Source: a virus
DNA length: 31,895 nt
Virus record (IMG/VR): IMGVR_UViG_3300030110_000563
Span: 1 to 31,895 of that record
Direction: 5' to 3' (one strand)
Part shown: positions 7,465 to 14,335 of the stretch, one piece after another
Position numbering within the stretch: the stretch's first letter is position 1
Layout of the letters: every line of letters starts with the position of its first letter
Translations under genes and position numbers: made by a program
The notes under the pieces: model-generated
What the model was told of the DNA's origin: nothing
Seen by the model: the letters and a program-made list of their open reading frames with translations, nothing else
The model's database searches: none

Positions 7465-7909
7465 TAATAAACTACAGAAGTCCAGAGATAGCGAAAAGAG
7501 AGAAAAGGATACTCGTAAACAGGCTTGGAATAGGCCCGATACACTGCCTAGCCCAACGCCCGAAGAAGGGTATGCCTATCGTTGGATACGTATTGCCACA
7601 AGAGGCGTTTCAGACGCTACTAATGTTTCTTCTAAATTACGTGAAGGTTGGGAGCCAGTAAAAACAGATGCTCACCCTGAGATATTTTCTGATGCTGTCG
7701 CTGATGACAGGTTTAAGGATAATATTATTATAGGTGGACTAATGCTTTGCAAAGCTCCCGAAGAACTTGTTAAAGAGCGTAATGAGTACTATAAGCAGCA
7801 AACTGCTGCTCAAATGCGTTCTGTTGACAACAACTTAATGCGCGAAAGTGACCCTCGTATGCCTATATTTAACGATAGGAAATCAACGGTCTCTTTTCGT
7901 AAAGATTAA
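7457..7909 (+). CDS. Conserved head-region protein
   Basis: A 150-residue soluble protein with a basic N-terminus, the segment EEGYAYRWIRIATRG (about residues 36-50), KLREGWEPVK, and a C-terminal part with PEELVKERNEYYKQQ and RESDPRMPIFNDRK. It closely recalls a small protein that sits beside coat genes in other marine phages, but I know of no assigned activity. It overlaps the scaffold gene by eight bases and precedes the putative decoration protein. A minor head component or assembly factor is the likeliest reading. Confidence 0.78.
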   Translation: MADNKLQKSRDSEKREKDTRKQAWNRPDTLPSPTPEEGYAYRWIRIATRGVSDATNVSSKLREGWEPVKTDAHPEIFSDAVADDRFKDNIIIGGLMLCKAPEELVKERNEYYKQQTAAQMRSVDNNLMRESDPRMPIFNDRKSTVSFRKD

Positions 7910-7922
7910 TTAGGAGTCTATC

Positions 7923-8528
7923 ATGGCATCTTCTGCTACCCCTTACGGCTTAAAAGCCGTAAATCTGATAGGTGGACAGTCTTACGCTGGTTCTACCCGT
8001 CAGATAAAGATAGCGTCAGGTTATGGTACTAACATTTTCAATGGAGCAGTTGTTTCCATTGTTGCTGGAGGTACTATCGAACTTGTGACGACTAATGGAG
8101 ATAACTCAACTCCATTTCCAGCAGGTACTATTGGCGTATTTGTTGGTTGCACCTACACTGATCCAAGCACAGGACAGATTACTTTCAATCAATATTGGCC
8201 TACGGGCACTGTAGCGTCTGACGCTAAAGCATATATTGTTGATGATCCTGATGTGGTCTTCCAAGTACAGGCTGCTGGCTCTGTTACTCAGGCAGATTTG
8301 GGTCAAAATACTCATTTTGATGCGGTTCAATCTACTAGCACTGGAAGCACTGTTACAGGTAATTCCAACACTGCGGTAGATGCAACAACGGCTACGACTT
8401 CTGGTTTTGCTTTCAGAATCGTTGATTTTGTTGACGGCCCAGAGTCCACCGTTGGTGATGCGTTTACGGATTTGTTGGTTAAATTCAACCCAGACGCGCA
8501 TTCATACACCAACAAGACCGGAATTTAA
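7923..8528 (+). CDS. Putative capsid decoration protein
   Basis: A 201-residue, Gly/Thr/Ser/Val-rich protein with alternating hydrophobic pattern, probably all-beta. Recognisable stretches are YGTNIFNGAVVSI (about 34-46), GTIGVFVGCTYTDP and AYIVDDPDVVFQVQAAG. It lies 13 bases upstream of the coat gene. I recall this type of protein accompanying coat proteins in marine podoviruses; a head-decoration or cement role is inferred from position and fold type. A TAGGAG site lies just before the ATG. Confidence 0.75.
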   Translation: MASSATPYGLKAVNLIGGQSYAGSTRQIKIASGYGTNIFNGAVVSIVAGGTIELVTTNGDNSTPFPAGTIGVFVGCTYTDPSTGQITFNQYWPTGTVASDAKAYIVDDPDVVFQVQAAGSVTQADLGQNTHFDAVQSTSTGSTVTGNSNTAVDATTATTSGFAFRIVDFVDGPESTVGDAFTDLLVKFNPDAHSYTNKTGI

Positions 8529-8541
8529 GGAGCATTGAGAC

Positions 8542-9453
8542 ATGGCTATTTCAAGAGCACAACTACTCAAAGAACTCCTTCCGGGCTTAAATGCCTTATT
8601 TGGTATGGAGTATCAAAAGTATGGTGAAGAACATGCTGAGATTTTCGAGACTGAAAGCTCAGACCGTTCTTTTGAAGAAGAAACTAAGTTATCCGGTTTT
8701 GGAGCTGCCCCAGTTAAAAACGAAGGCGCTGCCATTGCTTACGATAACGCCCAAGAAGCGTTTACTGCTCGGTATAACCACGAGACAATTTCTATGGGAT
8801 TCTCAGTAACTGAAGAAGCTATTGAGGACAACCTATATGACTCTTTGTCTGCGCGGTATACCAAAGCACTAGCACGCGCAATGGCTTACACCAAGCAAGT
8901 TAAGGCTGCTACGATATTGAACAGTGCGTTCGATCCAGCAACTACTTATGGCGATGGTGTAGAGCTTTGTTCTACTGCACACCCTTTGGTGTCTGGTGGT
9001 ACTAACTCTAATGAGCCAGCTACTGGCGCTGATTTGAACGAAACTTCTTTGGAAGCTGCGGTCATTCAGATTGCTAATTGGACTGACGAGCGTGGTTTGT
9101 TAATAGCAGCCAAGCCTCGTAAGTTGGTGGTTCCTGCTGATCTTCAGTTTGTGGCAACTCGTTTGCTAGATACTGAGTTACGTGTGAACACATCTGACAA
9201 CGACATCAATGCCCTACGGCATAATGGTTCAATCCCAGAAGGTTACACAGTTAACCATTATCTGACTGACACCAATGCTTGGTTCTTGATGACTGACGTT
9301 CCAAATGGTCTTAAGCACTTTGTGCGTACACCAATGCAAACCTCAATGGATGCTGATTTCGATACTGGTAACAGTCGATATAAAGCCCGTGAGCGTTATA
9401 GCTTTGGCGTATCTGACCCATTAGGTATCTTCGGTTCCCCCGGAGCTAGCTAA
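8542..9453 (+). CDS. Major capsid protein, HK97 fold (Mu gpT-like)
   Basis: A 303-residue protein that should form the icosahedral shell. Features typical of Mu gpT-like coat proteins are present: an N-terminal helical start (LLKELLPGLNALFG), FTARYNHETISMGFSVTEEAIED (given here in part, about residues 74-97), the AKALARAM-type spine-helix region near 105-120, LVVPADLQF (about 195-203) and the C-terminal YSFGVSDPLG. No delta-domain or protease is fused, so the separate upstream scaffold likely directs assembly. AAGGAG lies 11 bases before the ATG. A strong terminator follows the stop after about 15 bases, ending the capsid transcription block. Confidence 0.9.
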   Translation: MAISRAQLLKELLPGLNALFGMEYQKYGEEHAEIFETESSDRSFEEETKLSGFGAAPVKNEGAAIAYDNAQEAFTARYNHETISMGFSVTEEAIEDNLYDSLSARYTKALARAMAYTKQVKAATILNSAFDPATTYGDGVELCSTAHPLVSGGTNSNEPATGADLNETSLEAAVIQIANWTDERGLLIAAKPRKLVVPADLQFVATRLLDTELRVNTSDNDINALRHNGSIPEGYTVNHYLTDTNAWFLMTDVPNGLKHFVRTPMQTSMDADFDTGNSRYKARERYSFGVSDPLGIFGSPGAS

Positions 9454-9459
9454 AGCTAG
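9446..9459. repeat. Small palindrome over the coat stop codon
   Basis: CTAGCT and AGCTAG are perfect inverted repeats two bases apart and span the coat gene's TAA. It lies immediately before the terminator hairpin and may simply add structure to the 3' end of the coat mRNA. Confidence 0.4.
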
Positions 9460-9467
9460 TTGAGAGA

Positions 9468-9493
9468 GGGGCACTTGTTGCCCCTTTTTCTTT
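9468..9493 (+). terminator. Intrinsic terminator after the coat gene
   Basis: A GGGGC / GCCCC stem (9468-9472 and 9480-9484) with a seven-base loop is followed by TTTTTCTTT. It is the only clear intrinsic terminator seen on the plus strand. It would set coat-level transcription apart from downstream genes, with read-through or the promoter just below feeding the rest. Confidence 0.85.
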
Positions 9494-9506
9494 GATATAT
9501 TATAAA
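9478..9506 (+). promoter_or_regulatory. Candidate promoter overlapping the coat terminator
   Basis: TTGCCC (9478-9483) and TATAAA (9501-9506) are exactly 17 bases apart. The -35 uses the 3' arm of the terminator stem. Initiation near 9512-9514 would place the mRNA start at the first arm of the leader fold described next. This is hexamer matching, so moderate weight only. Confidence 0.45.
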
Positions 9507-9510
9507 TCTA

Positions 9511-9560
9511 TCCTGACTGCGCTCCATTGGGGAGGCGGCAGACTTTAGCCACGACAGGAG
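9511..9560 (+). promoter_or_regulatory. Structured 5' leader that could hide the ribosome site
   Basis: TCCTG (9511-9515) is complementary to CAGGA (9555-9559), which is part of the AGGAG Shine-Dalgarno of the gene at 9567. Nested inside is a second stem CTGC/GCAG (9517-9520 with 9538-9541), extended by GC and TCC/GGA pairs with small bulges around an ATTGG loop. The outer pairing would cover the ribosome site, so the leader could control translation. I do not recognise a known riboswitch consensus in it. Confidence 0.5.
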
Positions 9561-9566
9561 AACTAT

Positions 9567-10268
9567 ATGGCTACTCATCACAATACCCCCGTGTTGTACA
9601 GCGGCTATGCGTCCGGTTACAAAGACCTTCGTGAAATGCCAATGTCAATTAACCCTGATTACTACTGCCTAGAAGACGATTTTGTCTACGAGCTAGACAC
9701 TGGTTGGACTGTTGTAAAAGACTCCGGTGCAACTGTAGCTATCGTAGCTGACACTGTAGGTGGAGAGCTTGCGATTACTTCCGCAGGTACTACCGATAAT
9801 GACGGTGGTTCTGTACAAGGCAATGAAATATTTGCTGTTGCAGCAAGCAAGAATATGTTTTTTCAGACTCGTATTAAAAATAACGATGTAGATCAATCTG
9901 ACATTTGTGTTGGTTTTACCGTTAATTTTGCTACTAATCCAGAAAACATGCTGACTGCAACAGACCGTATCGTGTTTCAAGTAGATGATGGAGATGCTTC
10001 TATTCTGTGTAAAACAGAGAAAGATGGCACTGAAACTTCTACTGATTCAGGCATTGATATGGCTGATAATACTTACGTCAAATTAGGTATTGCAGTAGCA
10101 GGTACTGGTAAAGTTGAGTTTTTTATTGACGATAAACTTGTTGCTACGCACAGTGCAAATATCCCTGATGACGAAAATCTGGCTATAGCAGCCATGAGTA
10201 TATCTGGTAGTGCATCAGGTACTCGTGCGACTACTATTGATTATTTAATGGGCGCTGGAACTCGTTAA
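9567..10268 (+). CDS. Virion protein with LamG-like beta-sandwich
   Basis: A 233-residue protein with a polar N-terminus (about 40 residues, starting MATHHNTPVLYSGYASG) followed by a Val/Thr/Asp-rich beta domain containing IVFQVDDGDASILCK and VEFFIDDKLVATHSAN, a pattern seen in laminin-G/concanavalin-like jelly rolls. These folds bind carbohydrate or act as capsid surface domains in phages. It is the first gene after the coat terminator and is read from the structured leader at 9511-9560 with AGGAG six bases before the ATG. A capsid-surface fibre or decoration protein is my inference. Confidence 0.7.
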   Translation: MATHHNTPVLYSGYASGYKDLREMPMSINPDYYCLEDDFVYELDTGWTVVKDSGATVAIVADTVGGELAITSAGTTDNDGGSVQGNEIFAVAASKNMFFQTRIKNNDVDQSDICVGFTVNFATNPENMLTATDRIVFQVDDGDASILCKTEKDGTETSTDSGIDMADNTYVKLGIAVAGTGKVEFFIDDKLVATHSANIPDDENLAIAAMSISGSASGTRATTIDYLMGAGTR

Positions 10269-10280
10269 TAGGGGGTAATT

Positions 10281-10409
10281 ATGGCTACGGCTAAGAAAAA
10301 AGCACCCGCTAAAAAGAAAGCGGCCCCTAAAAAACCTGCAAAAGGTGGCCTTATACCCGGCACTGCTGAGTATAAAGCCGCTGTATTGCGGGGTGAAATT
10401 AAGGAGTAA
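10281..10409 (+). CDS. Very small Lys/Ala-rich basic protein
   Basis: A 42-residue protein: MATAKKKAPAKKKAAPKKPA then GGLIPGTAEYKAAVLRGEIKE. The first half is histone-H1-like Lys/Ala/Pro repeats, the second an ordinary helical tail. A GGGGGT site precedes the ATG. Its stop overlaps the AAGGAG of the next gene, so the two are probably translated together. The basic half could contact packaged DNA or bridge capsid proteins; no activity is demonstrated. Confidence 0.75.
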   Translation: MATAKKKAPAKKKAAPKKPAKGGLIPGTAEYKAAVLRGEIKE

Positions 10410-10412
10410 GTT

Positions 10413-11012
10413 ATGTCCAAAGGTGATATTTTCGCCATAACTCCCTCCACTAGTGCTACGTTGTTAAAAGCAGCAGCAAGTATTAGCGGTGCTGGAGATG
10501 TTACGTTGCTTACTAATGATGTTAGTCCTAGTGGTACTGGTTATAAACTTTTGTTTACTTCTGCGGGTAACGATAGTGGTATTACATTTACCATAACAGG
10601 GATTAAAGTGGGTAGTCTTACTGGTGAAGCTGCTACTGAAGTAGTAACAGGAGCTAATGCTGGTACTGCTTCTTCTACTAATTTCTATACGGTAGTAACT
10701 AGTGTAGTGGCTAGTGGTGCTTCTGCGGGTAACGTAAGTATTGGTACTACAGGTTCGTTGGCTTTTGGTCGCACTAGGATTAAGAGTGTCTATTATGTAG
10801 GTGCAGGTTCTGCGGGGTCGTTGAAGTTTAATCTTAACAGCGCCAGTGGAACTCTTCTTTTACAGGTCGATACTCCTGCATCTTCTTCTTCGTTTGCTGA
10901 CAGTGTAACTATACCTGACGAGGGTATTCTTACTCAGCGCAGTAATAGTAGTAGCGACTTTACAATACTGACTCTAAGCAACATTACTAATGTAACGGTG
11001 TTTTGTGGCTAA
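10413..11012 (+). CDS. Ser/Thr/Gly-rich virion protein
   Basis: A 199-residue, all-beta-looking protein with high Ser, Thr, Gly and Val. Visible stretches are GYKLLFTSAGNDSGITFTI (about 43-61), TRIKSVYYVGAG and SVTIPDEGILTQRS. It resembles conserved head or neck proteins in marine phages that I cannot name more precisely. A strong AAGGAG lies inside the upstream gene's last codons. It overlaps the next gene by eight bases. Confidence 0.72.
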   Translation: MSKGDIFAITPSTSATLLKAAASISGAGDVTLLTNDVSPSGTGYKLLFTSAGNDSGITFTITGIKVGSLTGEAATEVVTGANAGTASSTNFYTVVTSVVASGASAGNVSIGTTGSLAFGRTRIKSVYYVGAGSAGSLKFNLNSASGTLLLQVDTPASSSSFADSVTIPDEGILTQRSNSSSDFTILTLSNITNVTVFCG

Positions 11013-11304
11013 ACAAACGGGCAAAAAGGGAACTATGAAAGGCCACACCATTAAAGGTGGTCAGAAGCGTCCGACTAAATCTGGCGCAGGTATGACCAAG
11101 AAGGGTGTGGCTAAATATCGTAGGGACAACCCCGGCTCTAAACTCAAGACAGCCGTTACTGGTAAAGTGAAGAAGGGCAGCAAGGACGCAAAGCGGCGTA
11201 AGTCGTTCTGTGCGCGTTCTGCTGGTCAGATGAAAAAATTTCCAAAAGCAGCTAAGAACCCTAATTCTAGGCTGCGTCAAGCCAGAAAACGGTGGAAGTG
11301 TTAA
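11005..11304 (+). CDS. Basic Lys-rich protein, DUF6321-like
   Basis: A 99-residue, strongly basic protein read from GTG 11005. ATG 11035, with AGGGA close upstream, is a real alternative that removes ten residues. The segment GMTKKGVAKYRRDNPGSKLK followed by RRKSFCARSAGQM matches the Lys/Arg-rich phage family I remember as DUF6321 (the assignment needs a profile search). Its function is unknown. It belongs to the run of small basic proteins between the capsid and connector genes, probably packaged in or attached to the head. Confidence 0.75.
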   Translation: MAKQTGKKGTMKGHTIKGGQKRPTKSGAGMTKKGVAKYRRDNPGSKLKTAVTGKVKKGSKDAKRRKSFCARSAGQMKKFPKAAKNPNSRLRQARKRWKC

Positions 11305-11306
11305 AA

Positions 11307-11597
11307 ATGCCTAGCAAATCTAAGGCACAACACAAATTCATGGCGGCAGTGGCTAACAACCCTAAATTTGCCAAAGAAACGGGTGTATCACAAAGTGTAG
11401 GGAAAGAGTATATGAAAGCAGATGCAGGTAAAAAGTTTAACAAAGGAGGTACAACTTTTCCCGATCTCAACAAAGATGGAAAAGTTACCCAAGCAGATGT
11501 GTTAAAGGGCCGTGGAATAAAAGGATTTAACCGAGGAGGCAAAATACATAAGTGTCCTCGTGATGGTATAGCCCAAAGAGGGAAGACAAGAGCATGA
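11307..11597 (+). CDS. Small basic protein with EF-hand-like loop
   Basis: A 96-residue protein from ATG 11307 (an in-frame ATG at 11292 would overlap the previous gene more). Three parts are visible: an N-terminal PSKSKAQHKFMAAVANNPKF segment shared by many tiny phage proteins, a DLNKDGKVTQADVL loop that matches the Asp-x-Asn-x-Asp-Gly calcium-loop pattern, and a tail FNRGGKIHKC...DGIAQRGKTRA. The loop may bind calcium like a dockerin/EF-hand half. The GGK and DGIAxRGKTRA patterns recur in head proteins of marine phages. It is probably a minor virion protein; function unknown. Confidence 0.75.
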   Translation: MPSKSKAQHKFMAAVANNPKFAKETGVSQSVGKEYMKADAGKKFNKGGTTFPDLNKDGKVTQADVLKGRGIKGFNRGGKIHKCPRDGIAQRGKTRA

Positions 11598-11776
11598 TGC
11601 GATCAAGAGGAATGGGTAGGATAAAGCCTGTTACCTTTAAAAAAGGTGGTTCTACTAAAGACGCTTGCTACCATAAGGTAAAAGCTCGGTATAAAGTATT
11701 TCCGTCTGCTTACGCTTCTGGAGCTATTGCTAAGTGTCGTAAGAAAGGCGCAAAAAACTGGGGAAATAAGTCTTAG
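11594..11776 (+). CDS. Small Cys/Lys-rich phage protein
   Basis: A 60-residue basic protein. Residues 23-56 contain ACYHKVKARYKVFPSAYASG then AIAKCRKKGAKNWG, a conserved pattern I have seen appended to many phage structural and small proteins. Two conserved cysteines flank the PSAYASG core. It overlaps the upstream gene by four bases (ATGA) and its TAG overlaps the GTG of the next gene, so it is translationally coupled on both sides. Role unknown, probably virion-associated. Confidence 0.78.
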   Translation: MMRSRGMGRIKPVTFKKGGSTKDACYHKVKARYKVFPSAYASGAIAKCRKKGAKNWGNKS

Positions 11777-12069
11777 TGGCTGTTCGTAAAACTAAAAAGG
11801 GAGCTGCCTTAAAACGTTGGTTCAAGGAAGATTGGAAAGATGTGCGAACAGGCAAGGCTTGTGGGCGACAGAAGGGCGAAAAACGCGGTACGCCTTATTG
11901 TAGGCCCACTAAAAAAGTTTCTAGTAAAACGCCAAAAACATCGTCAGAAATGACGAAATCGGAAAAGAGTAAAAGGATTGCCCAGAAGAAACGGTTAGGG
12001 CAACCAGCAGGTAAACCAAGAAGAGTTCAAGCCGCTAGACGAAAGAAACCTGCTAAGAAAAAGAAATGA
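11776..12069 (+). CDS. Small basic protein, DUF5872-like
   Basis: A 97-residue protein starting at GTG 11776. The N-terminal half holds LKRWFKEDWKDVRTGKACGR and GTPYCRPTKKVSSKTPKT, the Trp/Cys/Arg pattern of a small phage family I recall as DUF5872 (assignment by memory). The C-terminal third is almost pure Lys/Arg/Ala/Pro. The two cysteine segments (CGR, YCRP) could bind zinc. It is joined to its neighbours by stop-start overlaps of one and four bases. Role unknown. Confidence 0.78.
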   Translation: MAVRKTKKGAALKRWFKEDWKDVRTGKACGRQKGEKRGTPYCRPTKKVSSKTPKTSSEMTKSEKSKRIAQKKRLGQPAGKPRRVQAARRKKPAKKKK

Positions 12070-12638
12070 TTACTTGGAAAGAAAGAACAGGAATAGTCAA
12101 AGAAATTAAGGATTGGTCTGCACAGGTACTAGAACCAAGTAATTCAGAGTTTAACAATTTACCAGCTTGTCCTTATGCAAAAGCAGCATGGCAAGAACAT
12201 AAAGTAAGCATAGTTTTTAAGTTTGAAAAAGAAGATTACAAGCAGTTATATATGGCACTTCATAATTGGAGTGATTTAAAAGAATTAGTGATTATAGCTG
12301 ATACCGAATTTATAAAGGATAACGATGAGTTTCATCAGTTTGTAGATAACGTTAACAAAGCCATTGCAGATAATGTTTTTAGAGATAGAGATATGTGGGT
12401 AATGGGTTTTCATCCTGATGATGGAGAGCAAGAGTTATTAGATAGCGAAGCGTTTGAACCAGAGATAGATACTGAATATGCTTTGTTATTTGTGCAGCGA
12501 CTATCTAAATTAGAGAAAGCTGCCGAGAAGTTAAGACCTCTTGGGTACTACGATAGAAGTTTCCAAGAATACGATACAGAAGAAATGTATAAATTACGTA
12601 CTGAATTTTATAGGAGGTTACAAGATGGCAGGTGCTAA
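12066..12638 (+). CDS. Protein with CPYAK and FHPDD motifs
   Basis: A 190-residue acidic protein, unlike its basic neighbours. It shows LPACPYAKAAW (32-42), a hydrophobic strand LKELVIIAD, and MGFHPDD (113-119), followed by a helical C-terminus. The order W...CPxAk...FHP loosely recalls the DUF1415 family, whose function is unknown; similarity is weak and based on motif order only. It sits among head genes and overlaps the upstream basic gene by four bases. It may be an enzyme acquired into the operon rather than a structural protein. Confidence 0.65.
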   Translation: MITWKERTGIVKEIKDWSAQVLEPSNSEFNNLPACPYAKAAWQEHKVSIVFKFEKEDYKQLYMALHNWSDLKELVIIADTEFIKDNDEFHQFVDNVNKAIADNVFRDRDMWVMGFHPDDGEQELLDSEAFEPEIDTEYALLFVQRLSKLEKAAEKLRPLGYYDRSFQEYDTEEMYKLRTEFYRRLQDGRC

Positions 12639-12771
12639 AAAGAAAGGCCCAGTTAAAAAACGTAGAATGCGTGGCGGTGGTGGTGTAACTACTAAGAAAA
12701 TGCGCGGCGGCGGTGGTGTAACCGTTAAAAGAATGAAAACAGGCGCTCACGTAAAGAAAAAGAAGAAGTAA
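12625..12771 (+). CDS. Tiny Lys/Gly-rich repeat protein
   Basis: A 48-residue protein from ATG 12625, placed 8-10 bases after TAGGAGG. It contains two copies of MRGGGGVT flanked by Lys/Arg runs and ends in five lysines. Longer frames from upstream starts run through the previous gene and lack a ribosome site. Its start overlaps the previous gene by 14 bases. The composition suggests DNA or RNA contact or a capsid-bound peptide; nothing more can be said. Confidence 0.72.
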   Translation: MAGAKKKGPVKKRRMRGGGGVTTKKMRGGGGVTVKRMKTGAHVKKKKK

Positions 12772-12774
12772 ATT

Positions 12775-13479
12775 ATGGCTACTTCTGGTACTGCTACATT
12801 TAACATGGATTTCACTGAAATCGCTGAAGAAGCGTGGGAACGAGCTGGGCGTGAAATGCGTTCTGGTTATGACCTACGTACTGCAAGGCGGTCTATGAAT
12901 TTGCTTACTATTGAGTGGCAAAATCGTGGGATCAATATGTGGACGATAGATGAAGGTACGGTTAATTTAGTTGCTGGAACTGCAACTTATGATTTACCCG
13001 CTGACACTATTGATTTACTAGAACATGTTATTCGTACTGGAAGTGGAAGTGTGTCTACACAAGCTGATCTTACTGTTTCTCGTATTAGCGTTTCTACTTA
13101 TGCAACAATACCGAATAAACTAAGTCAAGGTCGCCCCATACAAATCTACATAGATAGAGCGCGGGACAACCCAAAAGCAACCTTGTGGCCTGTGCCAGAT
13201 AAAGGCACTGCCGACTCTCCTACGTATATACTAAAGTATTACCGTATGAGAAGAGTTCAAGATGCGGGTAGTGGAGTGCAAACTGCGGATGTTAACTTTA
13301 GATTTTTACCTTGTTTGGTAGCGGGGTTAGCTTACTATGTAGCTATGAAAGACTCTGAACTAGCTACAAGAGTGCCTATGTTACAGGCAGAGTACGAACG
13401 TCAGTTTGATTTGGCTGCGAAGGAGGACAGAGAAAAAGCGTCTATTAACCTAGTACCATTAATACGTAATAAAGTATGA
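12775..13479 (+). CDS. Head-tail connector, P22 gp4-like
   Basis: A 234-residue protein with the hallmarks of P22 gp4/T7 gp11-type adaptors: FTEIAEEAWERAGREMRSGY (13-32), ARRSMNLLTIEWQNRGINMW (37-56), TYDLPADTIDLLEHVIR, then KYYRMRRVQDAG and a C-terminal helix with the FLPCLVAGLAYYVAMK pattern. Such proteins bind the lower face of the portal, closing the filled head and joining the tail. It is the first of a block of neck proteins. The P22-like portal agrees with a podovirus neck. Confidence 0.83.
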   Translation: MATSGTATFNMDFTEIAEEAWERAGREMRSGYDLRTARRSMNLLTIEWQNRGINMWTIDEGTVNLVAGTATYDLPADTIDLLEHVIRTGSGSVSTQADLTVSRISVSTYATIPNKLSQGRPIQIYIDRARDNPKATLWPVPDKGTADSPTYILKYYRMRRVQDAGSGVQTADVNFRFLPCLVAGLAYYVAMKDSELATRVPMLQAEYERQFDLAAKEDREKASINLVPLIRNKV

Positions 13480-13486
13480 GGTAGAT

Positions 13487-14149
13487 ATGTCGCAGAGGTT
13501 TGCATCGGGACAACAGGCACTTGCAATCTGTGACATATGCGGGTTTCAGTACAGGTTGCGAGAGTTAAGAAATTTGGTTCAACGAGGGAACGTAACTGAA
13601 ATAAAAGCGTGTCCTGAGTGTTGGAATCCTGACCAACCTCAGAACAGGTTAGGGGAGTTTCCGGTAGATGACCCGCAAGCTATTAGAAACCCCAGACCTG
13701 ACTTTGCAGAATTAGCTGCAAGTAGAGGTCACATAGAGCCAGTTGATCCTTCTATAGTGGTAGGATTTGGTAAAGTTGGAGTTGTAACTATTTCGGGAAT
13801 AGTAACGAATACTTTTATAGTAACAGTTGCAACAGGTACAAACTCGTATGGGACGGGTAATAAATTTTATTTGGGAGGCGTGGTGAGTCCTACAATAGAA
13901 CTAACAGAAGGACTAACTTACAAGTTTGACCAATCAGATGGTACAAACGGTACGCACCCGTTACGGTTCTCTACTACGCCTAATGGTACATGGAATGGGG
14001 GATCAGAATACACCACTGGAGTCAGTACTAGTGGGGTTCCCGGTAATGCAGGAGCATATACACAAATAACAGTCGCTGATCCAGCTCCTACTTTATATTA
14101 TTATTGTTCTGCTCATAGTGGTATGGGCGGTCAAGCCAATACACCTTAA
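13487..14149 (+). CDS. Zinc-ribbon plus cupredoxin-like virion protein
   Basis: A 220-residue two-domain protein. The N-terminal domain has Cys15/Cys18 (CDIC) and Cys42/Cys45 (CPEC), a zinc ribbon common in neck-region phage proteins. The C-terminal domain (about 95-220) has a beta pattern, a His at 157 (THPLRF) and LYYYCSAHSGMGG with Cys207, His210 and Met213, which is the C-x2-H-x2-M ligand pattern of type I copper sites together with an upstream His. Similar tails occur in cyanophage fibre proteins. Whether copper binds here is unknown; a copper-free structural use of the fold is possible. It lies between the connector and adaptor genes. Confidence 0.75.
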   Translation: MSQRFASGQQALAICDICGFQYRLRELRNLVQRGNVTEIKACPECWNPDQPQNRLGEFPVDDPQAIRNPRPDFAELAASRGHIEPVDPSIVVGFGKVGVVTISGIVTNTFIVTVATGTNSYGTGNKFYLGGVVSPTIELTEGLTYKFDQSDGTNGTHPLRFSTTPNGTWNGGSEYTTGVSTSGVPGNAGAYTQITVADPAPTLYYYCSAHSGMGGQANTP

Positions 14150-14161
14150 GAGGTATTTAGA

Positions 14162-14335
14162 ATGAAACGAGAAAGTAAAAAAGCACCTAAAGTTATAGAG
14201 TTTCCAAATGAGCCTATAGTCTATAGCCCCGGCACACAAGTTAACCAGCCTATAGATATGAAAACAAGTGGTGTAGAAACCCGTGGTAACGGTGCGGCTA
14301 CCAAAGGTACTAAAGCAAGAGGGCCAATGGCGTAG
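14162..14335 (+). CDS. Small hypothetical protein
   Basis: A 57-residue hydrophilic protein, MKRESKKAPKVIEFPNEP..., ending GVETRGNGAATKGTKARGPMA (last 21 residues, here listed in part as the repeated GAATKG and KARGPMA motifs). That tail is a recurring C-terminal motif of small phage head proteins. AGAGG lies upstream. Its TAG overlaps the GTG of the next gene, so translation is coupled. Function unknown. Confidence 0.75.
   Translation: MKRESKKAPKVIEFPNEPIVYSPGTQVNQPIDMKTSGVETRGNGAATKGTKARGPMA

Noticed and set aside
8106-8501. A 131-codon minus-strand frame
   Set aside because: Antisense to the conserved decoration protein gene with no ribosome site.
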